Under the pieces are notes generated by a model. It made no database searches and was not told where the DNA came from. It saw nothing but the letters and a program-made list of their open reading frames with translations. Below, one piece after another: positions 17,784 through 27,747 of a DNA stretch of 41,189 bases (the first letter of the stretch is position 1; every line of letters begins with the position of its first letter). Source of the stretch: Gammaproteobacteria bacterium (GTDB lineage: Bacteria; Pseudomonadota; Gammaproteobacteria; Enterobacterales; Alteromonadaceae); contig JAHKAA010000012.1 in assembly GCA_018825965.1 (NCBI GenBank), forward strand, positions 1-41,189, read 5' to 3'. A program made the translations under genes and the position numbers.

Positions 17784-19400
17784 CTACATGCGGAACACGC
17801 CAAATTTGGATTCGGCGACAGGCGCATTCAGCGCTGCGCTCAGTGCAAGGCCCACCACCATACGGGTTTGAGCCGGGTCTATAATGCCGTCATCCCATAA
17901 ACGCGCACTGGCGTAATAAGGGTGACCTTGTTGTTCGTACTGAGCCACTATAGGCTGACGTATAGCCTGTTCAGCTTCAGCTGTCAGGGTTTCGCCTTTG
18001 CGGGCTAAGGCATCTTTAGTGACAGTTGCCATAACACCAGCGGCCTGTTCACCACCCATCACAGAAATACGGGCGTTTGGCCACATCCACATCATGGTTG
18101 GGTCGTAAGCGCGGCCACACATACCGTAGTTACCAGCGCCATAAGAGCCACCGATGAGCACAGTAAATTTCGGCACATTGGCACAAGACACGGCCATCAC
18201 CATTTTGGCGCCATGTTTAGCAATACCTTCAGCTTCGTATTTTTTACCCACCATAAAGCCGGTGATATTTTGCAGGAATAAAAGTGGAATTTTGCGCTGG
18301 GCACAAAGCTCAATAAAGTGCGCGCCTTTTTGCGCCGATTCAGAAAACAGAATGCCGTTATTGGCTACTATGCCAATAGGCTGGCCAAAAATGCGGGCAA
18401 AACCACAAACTAAAGTAGCGCCATAAAACTGTTTAAATTCATCAAAGTCTGAGGCATCCACAAGTCGGGCTATCACTTCACGTACATCAAAAGGTTTTTT
18501 CAGATCGGTGCCGACAATGCCGTATAACTCACTGGCATCATAAAGTGGTGCTTCGACAGGGCGCACATCCCCTTGCACTGGTTTTTGATGATTCAGGCGG
18601 CTGACGGCATTACGTGCCAGTTGCAACGCATGTTCGTCATTGAGTGCATAGTGATCGGCCACACCAGAGATTTTGCAGTGCACATCAGCGCCACCTAACT
18701 CTTCTGCCGTGACTTCTTCGCCTGTAGCGGCTTTGACCAAAGGCGGGCCAGCTAAAAAGATAGTGCCCTGATCTTTAACAATAATACTTTCATCGGCCAT
18801 AGCTGGTACATAAGCACCACCCGCAGTACAAAGTCCCATCACCACCGCAATTTGTGGAATGCCTTTGGCAGACATACGGGCCTGATTAAAGAAGATACGG
18901 CCAAAGTGCAGTTTGTCGGGGAATACATCGTCCTGACGGGGCAGGTTAGCGCCACCTGAGTCGACCAGATAAATACAAGGCAACATGCAGGTTTCGGCAA
19001 TTTCCTGGGCACGTAAGTGTTTTTTAACGGTCAGCGGGTAATAAGTACCGCCTTTCACTGTGGCATCGTTCGCCACTATCATGCATTCGACGCCATTGAC
19101 CCGGCCTATACCTGCAACCACACCAGCAGCTGGTACATAGTCGTCATAACATTGCCAGCCGGCAAACTGGCCTACTTCCAAAAAAGGTGAACCCGGGTCC
19201 AGCAGTTTCTGAATACGATCACGGACAAAGAGTTTGCCGCGCGAAGTATGGCGGGCAATCAACGCTTCGCCGCCGCCTAATTTAATCTGTTGTACTTTTT
19301 GCTCTAAATCATCCACCAGCAGCTGCATCGCCTGAGCGTTCTGGATAAATTCGTCAATGCGCGGATTAATTTTGCTATTCAGTCTGGCCACGTTCACCAC
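17784..19400 (-). CDS. liuB: methylcrotonyl-CoA carboxylase, carboxyltransferase beta subunit
   Basis: A 538-residue carboxyltransferase that moves CO2 from biotin on LiuD to 3-methylcrotonyl-CoA. Both halves of the crotonase-like fold are present, with [61 protein letters not shown] and [17 protein letters not shown], all close to known MCC beta subunits. The start is a GTG within a run of GTG codons (19400, 19397 and 19391). AAAGGTGG just upstream could serve any of them, and the last would give the better spacing. It is separated from liuA by a 191-base gap holding a large palindromic element, unlike the tight spacing elsewhere in the operon. Confidence 0.95.
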   Translation of the reverse strand: MVNVARLNSKINPRIDEFIQNAQAMQLLVDDLEQKVQQIKLGGGEALIARHTSRGKLFVRDRIQKLLDPGSPFLEVGQFAGWQCYDDYVPAAGVVAGIGRVNGVECMIVANDATVKGGTYYPLTVKKHLRAQEIAETCMLPCIYLVDSGGANLPRQDDVFPDKLHFGRIFFNQARMSAKGIPQIAVVMGLCTAGGAYVPAMADESIIVKDQGTIFLAGPPLVKAATGEEVTAEELGGADVHCKISGVADHYALNDEHALQLARNAVSRLNHQKPVQGDVRPVEAPLYDASELYGIVGTDLKKPFDVREVIARLVDASDFDEFKQFYGATLVCGFARIFGQPIGIVANNGILFSESAQKGAHFIELCAQRKIPLLFLQNITGFMVGKKYEAEGIAKHGAKMVMAVSCANVPKFTVLIGGSYGAGNYGMCGRAYDPTMMWMWPNARISVMGGEQAAGVMATVTKDALARKGETLTAEAEQAIRQPIVAQYEQQGHPYYASARLWDDGIIDPAQTRMVVGLALSAALNAPVAESKFGVFRM

Positions 19401-19451
19401 CTTTGGCTATCGATATTCAGTAGGGTTGAGGCTCCGTTGGTGTATGGATTA

Positions 19452-19559
19452 AGAAAAGCCGGACTAAAACGCTGACACGCCCGTGAACCCTTCCCTAGGG
19501 GGCTCGTGTCGCTGCCATCCATGGCGCTCTACGGTCTGCTTATTTAGTCCGGCTTTTCT
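19452..19559. repeat. nested palindromic element between liuA and liuB
   Basis: Perfect 17-bp arms, AGAAAAGCCGGACTAAA (19452-19468) and TTTAGTCCGGCTTTTCT (19543-19559), enclose 74 bases with their own inverted repeats: GACACG / CGTGTC, and the palindromes CCCTAGGG and GCCATCCATGGC. The inner block, with GTGAACCC, GGGGGCTC and CCATCCATGG, is reminiscent of dispersed intergenic repeats in several gammaproteobacteria, as I recall. The arms have A and T tracts on the outer side and could act as a terminator or attenuator in either direction. It lies inside the operon, so it may tune the liuA-to-liuB ratio or protect mRNA ends. Confidence 0.75.
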
Positions 19560-19591
19560 CCAACGTTCGGTTAAGCCTGTCAGGATTCCGC

Positions 19592-20761
19592 TTAGTTCGA
19601 TTCGTTAAATAACTCGCGGCCTATTAACATGCGGCGAATTTCTGAGGTGCCAGCACCTATTTCGTACAGCTTGGCATCACGTAACAAACGTCCTGTAGGG
19701 TATTCATTGATATAACCATTGCCACCTAACAGCTGGATTGCATCCAGTGCCATCTGGGTGGCCAGCTCTGCGCTGTATAAAATAGCGCCAGCAGCATCTT
19801 TACGGGTGGTTTCACCGCGGTCACAGGCTTTGGCGACTGTATAGACATAAGCGCGGGCTGCATTCATTTTGGTGTACATATCCGCGACTTTGCCCTGGAC
19901 CAGTTGGAATTCACCAATAGACTGACCAAACTGTTTCCGGTCGTGGATATAAGGCACTACTACATCCATACAAGCTTGCATAATGCCAAGCGGACCGCCG
20001 GATAACACCACACGTTCATAGTCCAGACCTGACATCAGTACACGGGCGCCCGTGCCTATGGTGCCTAATACGTTTTCTTCCGGTACTTCACAGTCTTCAA
20101 ACACCAGCTCACAAGTGTTTGATCCACGCATCCCCAGTTTGTCGAGTTTCTGCGCCTGGCTGAACCCTTTAAAACCACGTTCAACAATAAAAGCTGTCAT
20201 GCCTTTAGAACCGGCATTGATGTCGGTTTTGGCGTAAATGACATAAGTGTGAGCGTCAGGGCCGTTGGTGATCCACATTTTGTTGCCGTTTAAAATATAA
20301 CGGTCACCTTGTTTATCGGCGCGTAATTTCATCGACACCACATCTGAACCAGCGTTGGGCTCAGACATCGCCAGAGCGCCAATATGTTCACCGGAACATA
20401 ACTTTGGCAGGTACTTTTGTTTTTGCGCTTCATTGCCGTTACGGGCGATCTGATTCACACATAAATTCGAATGCGCGCCGTAGGACAAAGCCACAGAAGC
20501 AGAAGCGCGGCTGATTTCTTCCATCGCCACTATGTGCTCCAGATAACCCATGCCTGAACCACCGTATTTTTCATCGACCGTAATACCTAATAAACCCAGG
20601 TCGCCAAATTTACGCCATAAGTCATTTGGGAATTCGTTGTCATGGTCGATTTGTGCTGCACGTGGTGCAATCTCGTCACGGGCAAAGCTGTTTACCTGTT
20701 CACGGATCATGTCGACTGTTTCGCCCAGATCGTAATTTAATGTTTTGTATGTGCTAATCAT
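19592..20761 (-). CDS. liuA: isovaleryl-CoA dehydrogenase
   Basis: A 389-residue FAD-dependent acyl-CoA dehydrogenase that oxidises isovaleryl-CoA to 3-methylcrotonyl-CoA, passing electrons to ETF. The signatures [12 protein letters not shown] (129-140) and [30 protein letters not shown] are present. Most of the superfamily has the catalytic Glu in the EGTSE position, but here that position is Gly (GAGTSE). Glu249 in [17 protein letters not shown] is available instead. That swap is the hallmark of isovaleryl-CoA dehydrogenases. It follows liuR and begins the structural part of the liu operon. The synonym is ivd. Confidence 0.96.
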   Translation of the reverse strand: MISTYKTLNYDLGETVDMIREQVNSFARDEIAPRAAQIDHDNEFPNDLWRKFGDLGLLGITVDEKYGGSGMGYLEHIVAMEEISRASASVALSYGAHSNLCVNQIARNGNEAQKQKYLPKLCSGEHIGALAMSEPNAGSDVVSMKLRADKQGDRYILNGNKMWITNGPDAHTYVIYAKTDINAGSKGMTAFIVERGFKGFSQAQKLDKLGMRGSNTCELVFEDCEVPEENVLGTIGTGARVLMSGLDYERVVLSGGPLGIMQACMDVVVPYIHDRKQFGQSIGEFQLVQGKVADMYTKMNAARAYVYTVAKACDRGETTRKDAAGAILYSAELATQMALDAIQLLGGNGYINEYPTGRLLRDAKLYEIGAGTSEIRRMLIGRELFNESN

Positions 20762-20817
20762 GACTCTTGATCCCTATCTGCAGGTTATTGCAATCTTTGA
20801 TTTGATTTTGTTTTTAA

Positions 20818-21249
20818 TTAATTCGGTTCTTTCACTTGTTTGGCCTGATCCAGAGTTTCGCGGCAGCGTTTTTCTACTGTCACTAATTCCATCAGCACCA
20901 CTTTGATGTCGTCCATCTGCTGGTGCAGTTCAGCTTTTTTGTGCTCTATCAGTTTCAGCATAGTGCTTAGCTGGGTCACACTGCTTTTATCCGCATCGTA
21001 TAACTCAAATAACTGGCCTGTTTCTGACAAGCTAAAGCCCAGTCGTTTACCACGTAAAATCAGTTTCAGCCGTACCCTGTCTCTGCGGCTGTAAATACGG
21101 GTTTGACCCTGCCGTAAAGGCGTTAATAAGCCCTGGTCTTCGTAGAAACGAATACTACGGGTGGTGATATCAAACTCTTTTGCCAGCTCGCTGATGCTGT
21201 AGGTTTTATCGTCTGTTTCAGTCTTTTTGGCAGTCATTTGGGTCGTCAT
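20818..21249 (-). CDS. liuR: MerR-family regulator of the leucine operon
   Basis: A 143-residue MerR-type DNA-binding protein. The winged HTH YSISELAKEFDITTRSIRFY starts near residue 17, followed by EDQGLLTPLRQGQTRIYSRRD and a dimerising coiled coil (about 80-135). No cysteine pattern for metal sensing is seen; it has a single Cys near the C-terminus. It is the first gene before liuA, the position of LiuR in Shewanella and other gammaproteobacteria, where it represses branched-chain catabolism genes in the absence of pathway intermediates. It probably controls its own operon and the divergent thiolase operon through the two motifs in the shared upstream region. Confidence 0.93.
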   Translation of the reverse strand: MTTQMTAKKTETDDKTYSISELAKEFDITTRSIRFYEDQGLLTPLRQGQTRIYSRRDRVRLKLILRGKRLGFSLSETGQLFELYDADKSSVTQLSTMLKLIEHKKAELHQQMDDIKVVLMELVTVEKRCRETLDQAKQVKEPN

Positions 21250-21275
21250 TTTGGCCTTGTGCTAAAGTGGCGACA

Positions 21276-21304
21276 ACTATAAGTGAAGTTTACGTAAAGG
21301 TAAA
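21276..21304 (-). promoter_or_regulatory. candidate liuR promoter overlapped by LiuR operator
   Basis: On the minus strand TTTACC (21304-21299) and TATAGT (21281-21276) are 17 bases apart. The segment between them contains the perfect palindrome TTTACGTAAA, part of TTTACGTAAAGGTAAA on the plus strand. This resembles the LiuR operator reported for gammaproteobacteria, as I remember it. It is 27 bases before the liuR start codon, a sensible site for autoregulation. It is inferred from pattern and position. Confidence 0.55.
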
Positions 21305-21437
21305 GCTGTGTTCGCGTCCAATAAGGGCTGGAGGCGGGTTGCGCTGCTCCGTTGTAAAGTTAAAGTGCCAAAGAAGGGCTGCAGAGCGTGCATTTTTCTG
21401 AACCTTTAGTGCTGTATAGAACCATAGCGTTAGCTAG

Positions 21438-21470
21438 TTGACGTTGGCGTAAACGTAAATTTGGTGTAGT
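21438..21470 (+). promoter_or_regulatory. candidate LiuR-controlled promoter of the valine/isoleucine operon
   Basis: TTGACG (21438-21443) is followed by GGCGTAAACGTAAA (21446-21459), which read in reverse gives TTTACGTTTACGCC, close to the motif before liuR. A weak -10-like TGTAGT begins at 21465, giving a long spacer of 21 bases. Long spacers are a feature of promoters activated or repressed by MerR-family proteins. It lies about 50 bases before the thiolase start. The exact -10 is uncertain. Confidence 0.5.
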
Positions 21471-21518
21471 CTCAGGCCCAACTTTTTCATCATGCTTCTG
21501 AACGACGGAGAAATGAAC

Positions 21519-22703
21519 ATGGCGCAGCACGAAAAAATTGCCATAGTGGCAGCCAAAAGAACGGCAATGGGTGGATTTTTAGGCGGCTTAGCTGACGTCA
21601 GCAGCACAGATTTAGGCGCACAAGCTATTAAAGCTGCTTTAGAACAAGCGGCTATTGATGGTGCCAGGGTCAGTGAAGTGATCATGGGTTGTGTATTACC
21701 TGCAGGTTTAGGCCAGGCTCCTGCTCGTCAGGCGACGTTAAAAGCGGGTTTACCTTTATCAGCCGGTGCTACCACTATCAATAAAGTCTGTGGTTCAGGT
21801 TTAAAGTCTGTGATGTTAGCTGCAGATCTGTTACGTGCAGGTTCTGCTGATGTGGTGGTTGCTGGTGGCATGGAGTCGATGTCTAACGCGCCTTATATTC
21901 TGCCAAAAGCCCGCGCTGGTATGCGTATGGGTCATGCTGAAGTCAAAGATCATATGATGCTGGATGGTCTGGAAAACGCCTACGATGGCAAAGCCATGGG
22001 CTGTTTTGCTCAAAAAACTGCCGACGAGCACGATTTTAGCCGTACACAGATGGATGAATTTGCTGTGTTGTCACTCACACGTGCACAACAAGCGATAAGC
22101 TCTGGCGCTTTTGTTGAAGAAATCACTCCTGTGACTTTCCAGACGCGTAAAGGCGATGTGACTTTTGCCACAGACGAACAACCTGGCAACGCTAAAGTCG
22201 ACAAAATTCCTACCTTAAGACCTGCCTTTGCGAAAGACGGCACTATCACTGCAGCCAACTCCAGTTCTATTTCTGACGGCGCTGCAGCTTTAGTCCTGAT
22301 GCGTGTCGACGAAGCGAAAGCACAAAACAAAACCGTATTGGCTCATGTAGTAGGTCATGCCACGCATTCACAAGAACCAGAGTTGTTTACTGTAGCCCCT
22401 GTTGGCGCCGTCACTAAACTGTTAGCCAGCTTAGGATGGACAACGGCAGATGTGGACTTGTGGGAGATTAACGAAGCTTTTGCCATGGTGACTATGCTGG
22501 CGATTAAAGAGCTGAAGTTGGATGTGAATAAAGTCAACGTCAACGGTGGCGCTTGTGCTTTAGGTCATCCTATAGGTGCTTCAGGCGCCCGTATTCTGGT
22601 GACTTTAATTCACGCCTTAAAAGCCCGTGGCTTAAAACGTGGTGTCGCGACTTTATGTATAGGCGGTGGCGAAGCAGTGGCTCTAGCGGTAGAGCTGCCG
22701 TAA
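21519..22703 (+). CDS. acetyl-CoA C-acyltransferase (thiolase)
   Basis: A 394-residue biosynthetic/degradative thiolase. In this setting it would cleave 2-methylacetoacetyl-CoA from isoleucine and acetoacetyl-CoA from leucine. The nucleophile is Cys91 in NKVCGSGLKSVM, and the C-terminal catalytic motifs NGGACALGHPIGASGARI and CIGGGEAVAL are intact. I choose the third of three in-frame ATGs because GGAG lies eight bases before it and the protein then has the usual family length. It is the first gene of the plus-strand operon, divergent from liuR, and followed by a strong terminator. Confidence 0.95.
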   Translation: MAQHEKIAIVAAKRTAMGGFLGGLADVSSTDLGAQAIKAALEQAAIDGARVSEVIMGCVLPAGLGQAPARQATLKAGLPLSAGATTINKVCGSGLKSVMLAADLLRAGSADVVVAGGMESMSNAPYILPKARAGMRMGHAEVKDHMMLDGLENAYDGKAMGCFAQKTADEHDFSRTQMDEFAVLSLTRAQQAISSGAFVEEITPVTFQTRKGDVTFATDEQPGNAKVDKIPTLRPAFAKDGTITAANSSSISDGAAALVLMRVDEAKAQNKTVLAHVVGHATHSQEPELFTVAPVGAVTKLLASLGWTTADVDLWEINEAFAMVTMLAIKELKLDVNKVNVNGGACALGHPIGASGARILVTLIHALKARGLKRGVATLCIGGGEAVALAVELP

Positions 22704-22710
22704 CAAATGA

Positions 22711-22743
22711 AAAAGGCGCGGTAGACACTGCGCCTTTTGTTTT
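22711..22743 (+). terminator. terminator after thiolase gene
   Basis: The 9-bp stem AAAAGGCGC / GCGCCTTTT with a 10-base loop is followed by GTTTT. It lies eight bases past the thiolase stop. It may partially separate the thiolase from the mmsA part of the operon, so mmsA may have its own promoter in the very AT-rich stretch 22741-22790. Confidence 0.85.
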
Positions 22744-22835
22744 AAAAATTTAATAAAAAAATATATTCAAATCAACAGACTTAATCAAAGGTTGTGTTTA
22801 AAACAGACATAACCAGCAATAAGGGAGACGCATTA

Positions 22836-24332
22836 ATGGCCCATCAGGTTCAGTTATTTATCAACGGTGAATTTGTCCCGTCCAAGTCCGAACGCTTTAT
22901 TCCTGTGACGGATCCTGCTACTCAGGACGTCATAGCTCAGGTGCCTTGCACTACAGCTGAAGAAATGACTTTTGCTATTGCATCGGCCAAAGAAGCATTT
23001 AAAAGCTGGAAAGAAGTGCCGGTATCAGAACGTGCCCGTTTAATGATGCGTTTTGCCCATTTATTAAAAGAACACCAGGCAGAAATTGCTGACATTATTT
23101 GCCGTGAACTAGGCAAAACAGTGGAAGATGCCAAAGGCGACGTCTGGCGTGGTATTGAAGTGGTAGAACAAGCCGCCAATATTCCTTCGTTAATGATGGG
23201 TGAGACTGTTGAAAACGTCGCGCGCAGCATCGACACCTACAGCTACATTCAGCCATTAGGTGTGTGCGCTGGTATTACGCCATTTAACTTCCCGGCTATG
23301 ATCCCGCTGTGGATGTTCCCTATGGCTATTGCCTGTGGTAATACTTTTATTTTAAAACCCTCTGAACAAGATCCAATGACAGTGAATAAAATCGCTGAGC
23401 TTTTTGCCTTAGCTGGCGCACCTAAAGGCGTACTGCAGGTCGTGCATGGCAATAAAGAACAAGTCGATGTGTTATTACGTCACCCGGATATCAAAGCTAT
23501 TTCTTTTGTCGGCTCGGTAAACGTGGGTCAATACATCTACAAAACTGGCACTGATCATTTAAAACGTGTGCAGGCCTTTGCCGGTGCCAAAAACCATATG
23601 GTGGTAATGCCGGATGCGAATAAACAACAAGTGATCAATGCGTTGGTAGGTGCTTCAGTAGGTGCCGCAGGTCAGCGTTGTATGGCCATCTCTGTGGCTG
23701 TTTTTGTTGGTGAGTCGCAGCAGTGGATCCCTGAAGTCGCAGCTGCTATCGCTAAAGTGCGTCCAGGTGTGTACACAGACCCGGAAGCGGCTTACGGTCC
23801 ACAAATCAGTCCTCAGGCCAAAGCCCGTATTTTGTCGTTAATAGAACAAGGCAAAGTAGAAGGTGCAACCTGTTTAGTGGATGGTTCAGATGTCAAAGTC
23901 GCTGGTTATCCAAACGGCAACTGGGTAGGTCCTACTGTATTCAGTGATGTCACTGCTGATATGACCATTTACAAAGAAGAAATTTTTGGCCCTGTGCTGG
24001 CGACTGTTAATGCAGCTTCTTTGGATGAAGCTATAGCGTTAGTGAATAACAGCCCATACGGCAACGGTACTTCTATTTTCACTGCCAGCGGTGCAGCTGC
24101 ACGTAAATATCAGCATGAAATTGAAGTAGGTCAGGTGGGTATTAATATTCCAATTCCTGTGCCTCTGCCATTTTTCTCTTTCACTGGCTGGAAGGGGTCG
24201 TTCTACGGCGATCAACATGCTTATGGTAAACAAGCTGTGCGTTTTTATACAGAAACTAAAACCATCACAGCCCGTTGGTTTGATGACTCCATTCCGGTGT
24301 CAGGCCCAAATATGTCGATCAACCTGCGTTAA
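22836..24332 (+). CDS. mmsA: methylmalonate-semialdehyde dehydrogenase (CoA-acylating)
   Basis: A 498-residue aldehyde dehydrogenase that converts methylmalonate semialdehyde to propionyl-CoA in valine breakdown. The catalytic Cys282 is in [16 protein letters not shown], the [20 protein letters not shown] segment and [10 protein letters not shown] are characteristic of MmsA, and the CoA-type features are intact. I start at the ATG preceded by AAGGGAG eight bases upstream; an upstream GTG would add 14 unrelated residues. It follows the thiolase terminator and is probably transcribed with the genes downstream in part. Confidence 0.96.
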   Translation: MAHQVQLFINGEFVPSKSERFIPVTDPATQDVIAQVPCTTAEEMTFAIASAKEAFKSWKEVPVSERARLMMRFAHLLKEHQAEIADIICRELGKTVEDAKGDVWRGIEVVEQAANIPSLMMGETVENVARSIDTYSYIQPLGVCAGITPFNFPAMIPLWMFPMAIACGNTFILKPSEQDPMTVNKIAELFALAGAPKGVLQVVHGNKEQVDVLLRHPDIKAISFVGSVNVGQYIYKTGTDHLKRVQAFAGAKNHMVVMPDANKQQVINALVGASVGAAGQRCMAISVAVFVGESQQWIPEVAAAIAKVRPGVYTDPEAAYGPQISPQAKARILSLIEQGKVEGATCLVDGSDVKVAGYPNGNWVGPTVFSDVTADMTIYKEEIFGPVLATVNAASLDEAIALVNNSPYGNGTSIFTASGAAARKYQHEIEVGQVGINIPIPVPLPFFSFTGWKGSFYGDQHAYGKQAVRFYTETKTITARWFDDSIPVSGPNMSINLR

Positions 24333-24347
24333 GTAGCGTCAGGGTAA

Positions 24348-24378
24348 AAGCGTTCTGTGTGACAGCAGAACGCTTCTT
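24348..24378 (+). terminator. intra-operon hairpin after mmsA
   Basis: A perfect 10-bp stem AAGCGTTCTG / CAGAACGCTT with a 7-base loop, followed by CTTTA. The short T tract suggests a partial terminator or an mRNA-stabilising hairpin. The 184-base gap to the next gene leaves space for a separate promoter. A GCGTAAAAACGTG sequence near 24431 faintly resembles the LiuR-type motif. Confidence 0.65.
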
Positions 24379-24516
24379 TAAAAAAGCCTGAGGAAAAAAG
24401 CCTTTAGGCAAACAACCAAGCCAGACAAAAACGCGTAAAAACGTGTATAGCAACAAATCAGCAGGAACGTAAAAAGTGCATAGACACTGTTCTGTCGCTA
24501 ATTGCAGGGTGATGTG

Positions 24517-25674
24517 ATGAATTTTAATTTAACAGACGATCAAAAGGCCTTTGTTGAGGTCGCTAAACAATTCGCTGACCAGGAGCTTGCACCACATGCA
24601 GCACAGTGGGACCGCGATCATCATTTTCCAAAAGCTGTGATCCAAAAAGCCGGTGAGTTAGGTTTTTGTTCTTTATACACGCCTGAAGATCAAGGTGGTA
24701 TGGGCTTGTCCCGTTTAGACTCCAGCATTATTTTTGAACAGTTGTCTATGGGCTGCACTGCAACAACTGCCATGTTAACCATCCATAATATGGCGACCTG
24801 GATGATTGCAAGCTGGGGCACTGAAGATGCCAAAGCCCAGTGGTGCCCGGACTTAGTTACAGGCGAAAAGCTGGCCTCTTATTGTTTAACTGAGCCAGGT
24901 TCTGGTTCAGATGCGGCGTCTTTGCGTACCAGCGCGAAAAAAGATGGCGATCATTATGTGCTGAACGGCTCTAAGATGTTTATCTCTGGTGCTGGTGAAA
25001 CAGAAGTTTTAGTGGTGATGGCCCGCACAGGCGAAGCCGGTCCTAAAGGCATCTCAGCTTTTATCGTACCAGCCGACGCTCAAGGCGTTATTTATGGTAA
25101 AGCCGAAGAAAAAATGGGCTGGAATGCTCAGCCAACCCGCCTAATCACTTTTGATAATGTGCGTATTCCGGCTTATTACCTGCTCGGAAACGAAGGTGAA
25201 GGTTTTGGTTTTGCGATGAAAGGCTTAGACGGTGGCCGTATTAATATTGCCACTTGCTCCATTGGTACTGCCCAACAAGCCTTAAACACAGCCCGTAACT
25301 ATATGCTGGAACGTCAGCAGTTTGGTAAACCACTGGCCGCTTTTCAGGCTCTGCAATTTAAACTGGCAGATATGGCAACAGAACTGGTTGCAGCCCGTCA
25401 GTTAGTGCGTTTAGCTGCCTTTAAACTGGATTCAAACGATCCGGAAAAAACAGCCTACTGCGCTATGGCCAAACGTTTTGCCACAGATGTGGGTTTTCAG
25501 GTTTGTGATCAGGCGCTGCAAATCCACGGTGGTTATGGCTATATCAAAGAATATCCGCTGGAAAGGCATTTCCGTGATGTGCGGGTGCACCAGATTTTGG
25601 AAGGCACCAATGAAATTATGCGTTTGATTATTGGCCGACGCTTATTAGATGAAGCGGCTAATGAAATCTTATAA
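24517..25674 (+). CDS. acyl-CoA dehydrogenase (isobutyryl-CoA / 2-methylbutyryl-CoA type)
   Basis: A 385-residue FAD enzyme, probably oxidising isobutyryl-CoA to methacrylyl-CoA and 2-methylbutyryl-CoA to tiglyl-CoA. ASYCLTEPGSGSDAASL is the FAD/substrate signature, QALQIHGGYGYIKEYPLERHFRDVRV follows, and the catalytic Glu362 lies in the normal position ILEGTNEIM. This contrasts with LiuA, where the Glu is elsewhere. I start at the ATG with AGGGTGATG before it; a TTG five codons upstream is the alternative. It lies directly before the enoyl-CoA hydratase gene, the next pathway step. Confidence 0.94.
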   Translation: MNFNLTDDQKAFVEVAKQFADQELAPHAAQWDRDHHFPKAVIQKAGELGFCSLYTPEDQGGMGLSRLDSSIIFEQLSMGCTATTAMLTIHNMATWMIASWGTEDAKAQWCPDLVTGEKLASYCLTEPGSGSDAASLRTSAKKDGDHYVLNGSKMFISGAGETEVLVVMARTGEAGPKGISAFIVPADAQGVIYGKAEEKMGWNAQPTRLITFDNVRIPAYYLLGNEGEGFGFAMKGLDGGRINIATCSIGTAQQALNTARNYMLERQQFGKPLAAFQALQFKLADMATELVAARQLVRLAAFKLDSNDPEKTAYCAMAKRFATDVGFQVCDQALQIHGGYGYIKEYPLERHFRDVRVHQILEGTNEIMRLIIGRRLLDEAANEIL

Positions 25675-25781
25675 AACGCAATAACCCAGAACGAAGCGGG
25701 TCTGTAGCCTGCTTTGTGTTATTTAAAGATTAAAGCTAACCGGTAAAAGCTGATAAAAAGCCCGGTTTAAACGGAGATTTT

Positions 25782-26555
25782 ATGGCACAACTCAAACTCG
25801 AAAAACGCGGCCATACCGCTTTAATTACCATGGCAAATCCTCCTGCCAATACCTGGACTAAAGACACTCTGACGCAATTGCGTGATGCAGTAAAATCTTT
25901 GGAGCAGGACAAAAATATTTACGCTTTAGTGATCACAGGCGAAGGTGAAAAATTCTTTTCTGCCGGTGCTGATTTAAATTTGTTTGCCTCTGGTGACAAA
26001 GCAGTAGCCGCTGATATGTCGGCTATTTTTGGTGAAGCTTTTGAAACCTTAACGGCCTTTCGTGGTGTGTCCATTGCGGCTATTAATGGTTATGCCATGG
26101 GTGGCGGCCTGGAAGTGGCTTTGGCTTGTGATATCCGCATTGCTGAAACTCAGGCACAAATGGCCTTGCCAGAAGCTAAAGTGGGTTTATTGCCTTGTGC
26201 AGGTGGCACTCAGAATCTGGCGATTTTGGTCGGCGAAGGCTGGGCTAAACGTATGATCCTTTGTGGCGAACGTATTAGCGCCGACAAAGCTATGCAGATA
26301 GGTTTAGTTGAAGAAGTGGTAGGCACAGGAATGGCACTTGAAGCGGCTTTACTGCTGGCTGATAAAGTGGCAGAGCAAAGTCCACCCGCTGTGGCTGCCT
26401 GTAAACAACTGATCCAAAAGGGCCGCAGTGCGCCTGTGCAAACGGCCTTGCCATTAGAGCGTGAGCTGTTTGTAAAGTTGTTTGATACCAAAGATCAGGT
26501 GGAAGGGGTGCAGGCGTTTTTACAAAAACGTAAAGCCAGCTGGATTAATGGATAA
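25782..26555 (+). CDS. enoyl-CoA hydratase
   Basis: A 257-residue crotonase-fold hydratase. It would add water to methacrylyl-CoA (valine) or tiglyl-CoA (isoleucine). EKFFSAGADLNLFA (about 57-70) and AINGYAMGGGLEVALACDIRIAE form the oxyanion hole, and LPEAKVGLLPCAGGTQNLA carries the acid/base glutamate region. The ATG is preceded by GGAG. It ends six bases before the hydrolase gene, so translation is probably coupled. The substrate is inferred from the operon. Confidence 0.94.
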   Translation: MAQLKLEKRGHTALITMANPPANTWTKDTLTQLRDAVKSLEQDKNIYALVITGEGEKFFSAGADLNLFASGDKAVAADMSAIFGEAFETLTAFRGVSIAAINGYAMGGGLEVALACDIRIAETQAQMALPEAKVGLLPCAGGTQNLAILVGEGWAKRMILCGERISADKAMQIGLVEEVVGTGMALEAALLLADKVAEQSPPAVAACKQLIQKGRSAPVQTALPLERELFVKLFDTKDQVEGVQAFLQKRKASWING

Positions 26556-26561
26556 AGCCCT

Positions 26562-27746
26562 ATGACGGAATCTAAAACGATGACAGAGCAAGCTATGACA
26601 GAGCCATCTCTACAGCAGGATGTGGTGCTGTTTGAAGAAATCGCCAGTGTGGGCGGTAAAATTATTGGCATAGCCACTTTAAACTCAGAGAAGTCTTTAA
26701 ATGCCCTGAGTTTGCCCATGGTTGAACTCTTGTTGCCACAAATGCAGCAGTGGAAAAACGACAACAACATTGCCATGGTGATACTGCAGGGCGCTGGTGA
26801 TAAAGCCTTTTGCGCCGGTGGCGATATCCGCGATTTATATCAGGCGATGAAAGCAGCACCAGGTACTTTTCAGCCTTATGTCGAAGATTTTTTCACCAAA
26901 GAATACAATCTTGACTATTTAATTCATACCTTTGAAAAACCAGTACTGGTGTGGGGCAATGGCATTGTCATGGGCGGTGGTTTAGGCCTGATGGCAGGCG
27001 CATCGCATCGTATTGTTACTGCAACCAGTCGTATTGCGATGCCGGAAATGGCCATAGGTTTATACCCTGATGTCGGCGGCAGCTGGTTTTTAAACCGCAT
27101 GCCGGAAGGTTGTGGCTTGTTTTTGGGTTTAACCGGCGCATCCATCAATTCATCCGACGCTAAACTCATTGATTTAGCTGATCATTTTTTAACTCATGAT
27201 AAAAAAGCTGCGCTGCTGGATAAATTAACCCAGGTGAAATGGGGCAATACCATAGCGCTGAATCATCAGAAGCTGACCGACTTATTATTAGGCATGGAAG
27301 AGATGTGCCGCAGTCAGATGCCGTCGAGTCAAATTCGCTTGCACCAGAGCTCTATCAGCGCTGTGGGTCGTGCTACGTCATTGCAGCAGGCCGTTGAGCT
27401 GATCCAGGCTATGCCAAACGAAGACAGCTGGCTGACCAAAGCCAAAGCCTCTTTGCAGTACGGTAGTCCTATTACCGCTCATATTGTGTATCGCTTGTTG
27501 GAACTTGGCCAAAGCAAAATTCTGGCCGATTCGTTCCGGCTGGAACTGGGCTTAAGTGTGCAGTGTGGCAAATTGGGTGAATTCACCGAAGGGGTTAGGG
27601 CGCTATTGATTGATAAAGATCAAAAGCCCAACTGGCTGTACAAAACTGTAGCTGACGTGCCTGCTGATGTGATTAATCAGTTGTTTCATTCGCCCTGGGC
27701 TGCCGACTTACATCCATTACAACATTTAGGTTCATTGGAGCATTAA
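26562..27746 (+). CDS. 3-hydroxyisobutyryl-CoA hydrolase
   Basis: A 394-residue crotonase-superfamily thioesterase that frees 3-hydroxyisobutyrate from its CoA ester, the step unique to valine catabolism. KAFCAGGDIRDLYQAMK (about 84-100), WGNGIVMGGGLGLMAGASHRIV and PEMAIGLYPDVGGSWFLNR match the hydrolase subfamily; the Glu and Asp of the last motif are catalytic. The extra C-terminal 130 residues distinguish it from simple hydratases. Several ATG codons lie at the start (26562, 26577-26580 and 26595); I keep the first, with little ribosome-site evidence either way. The mmsB start follows its stop by one base. Confidence 0.95.
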   Translation: MTESKTMTEQAMTEPSLQQDVVLFEEIASVGGKIIGIATLNSEKSLNALSLPMVELLLPQMQQWKNDNNIAMVILQGAGDKAFCAGGDIRDLYQAMKAAPGTFQPYVEDFFTKEYNLDYLIHTFEKPVLVWGNGIVMGGGLGLMAGASHRIVTATSRIAMPEMAIGLYPDVGGSWFLNRMPEGCGLFLGLTGASINSSDAKLIDLADHFLTHDKKAALLDKLTQVKWGNTIALNHQKLTDLLLGMEEMCRSQMPSSQIRLHQSSISAVGRATSLQQAVELIQAMPNEDSWLTKAKASLQYGSPITAHIVYRLLELGQSKILADSFRLELGLSVQCGKLGEFTEGVRALLIDKDQKPNWLYKTVADVPADVINQLFHSPWAADLHPLQHLGSLEH

Positions 27747-27747
27747 T

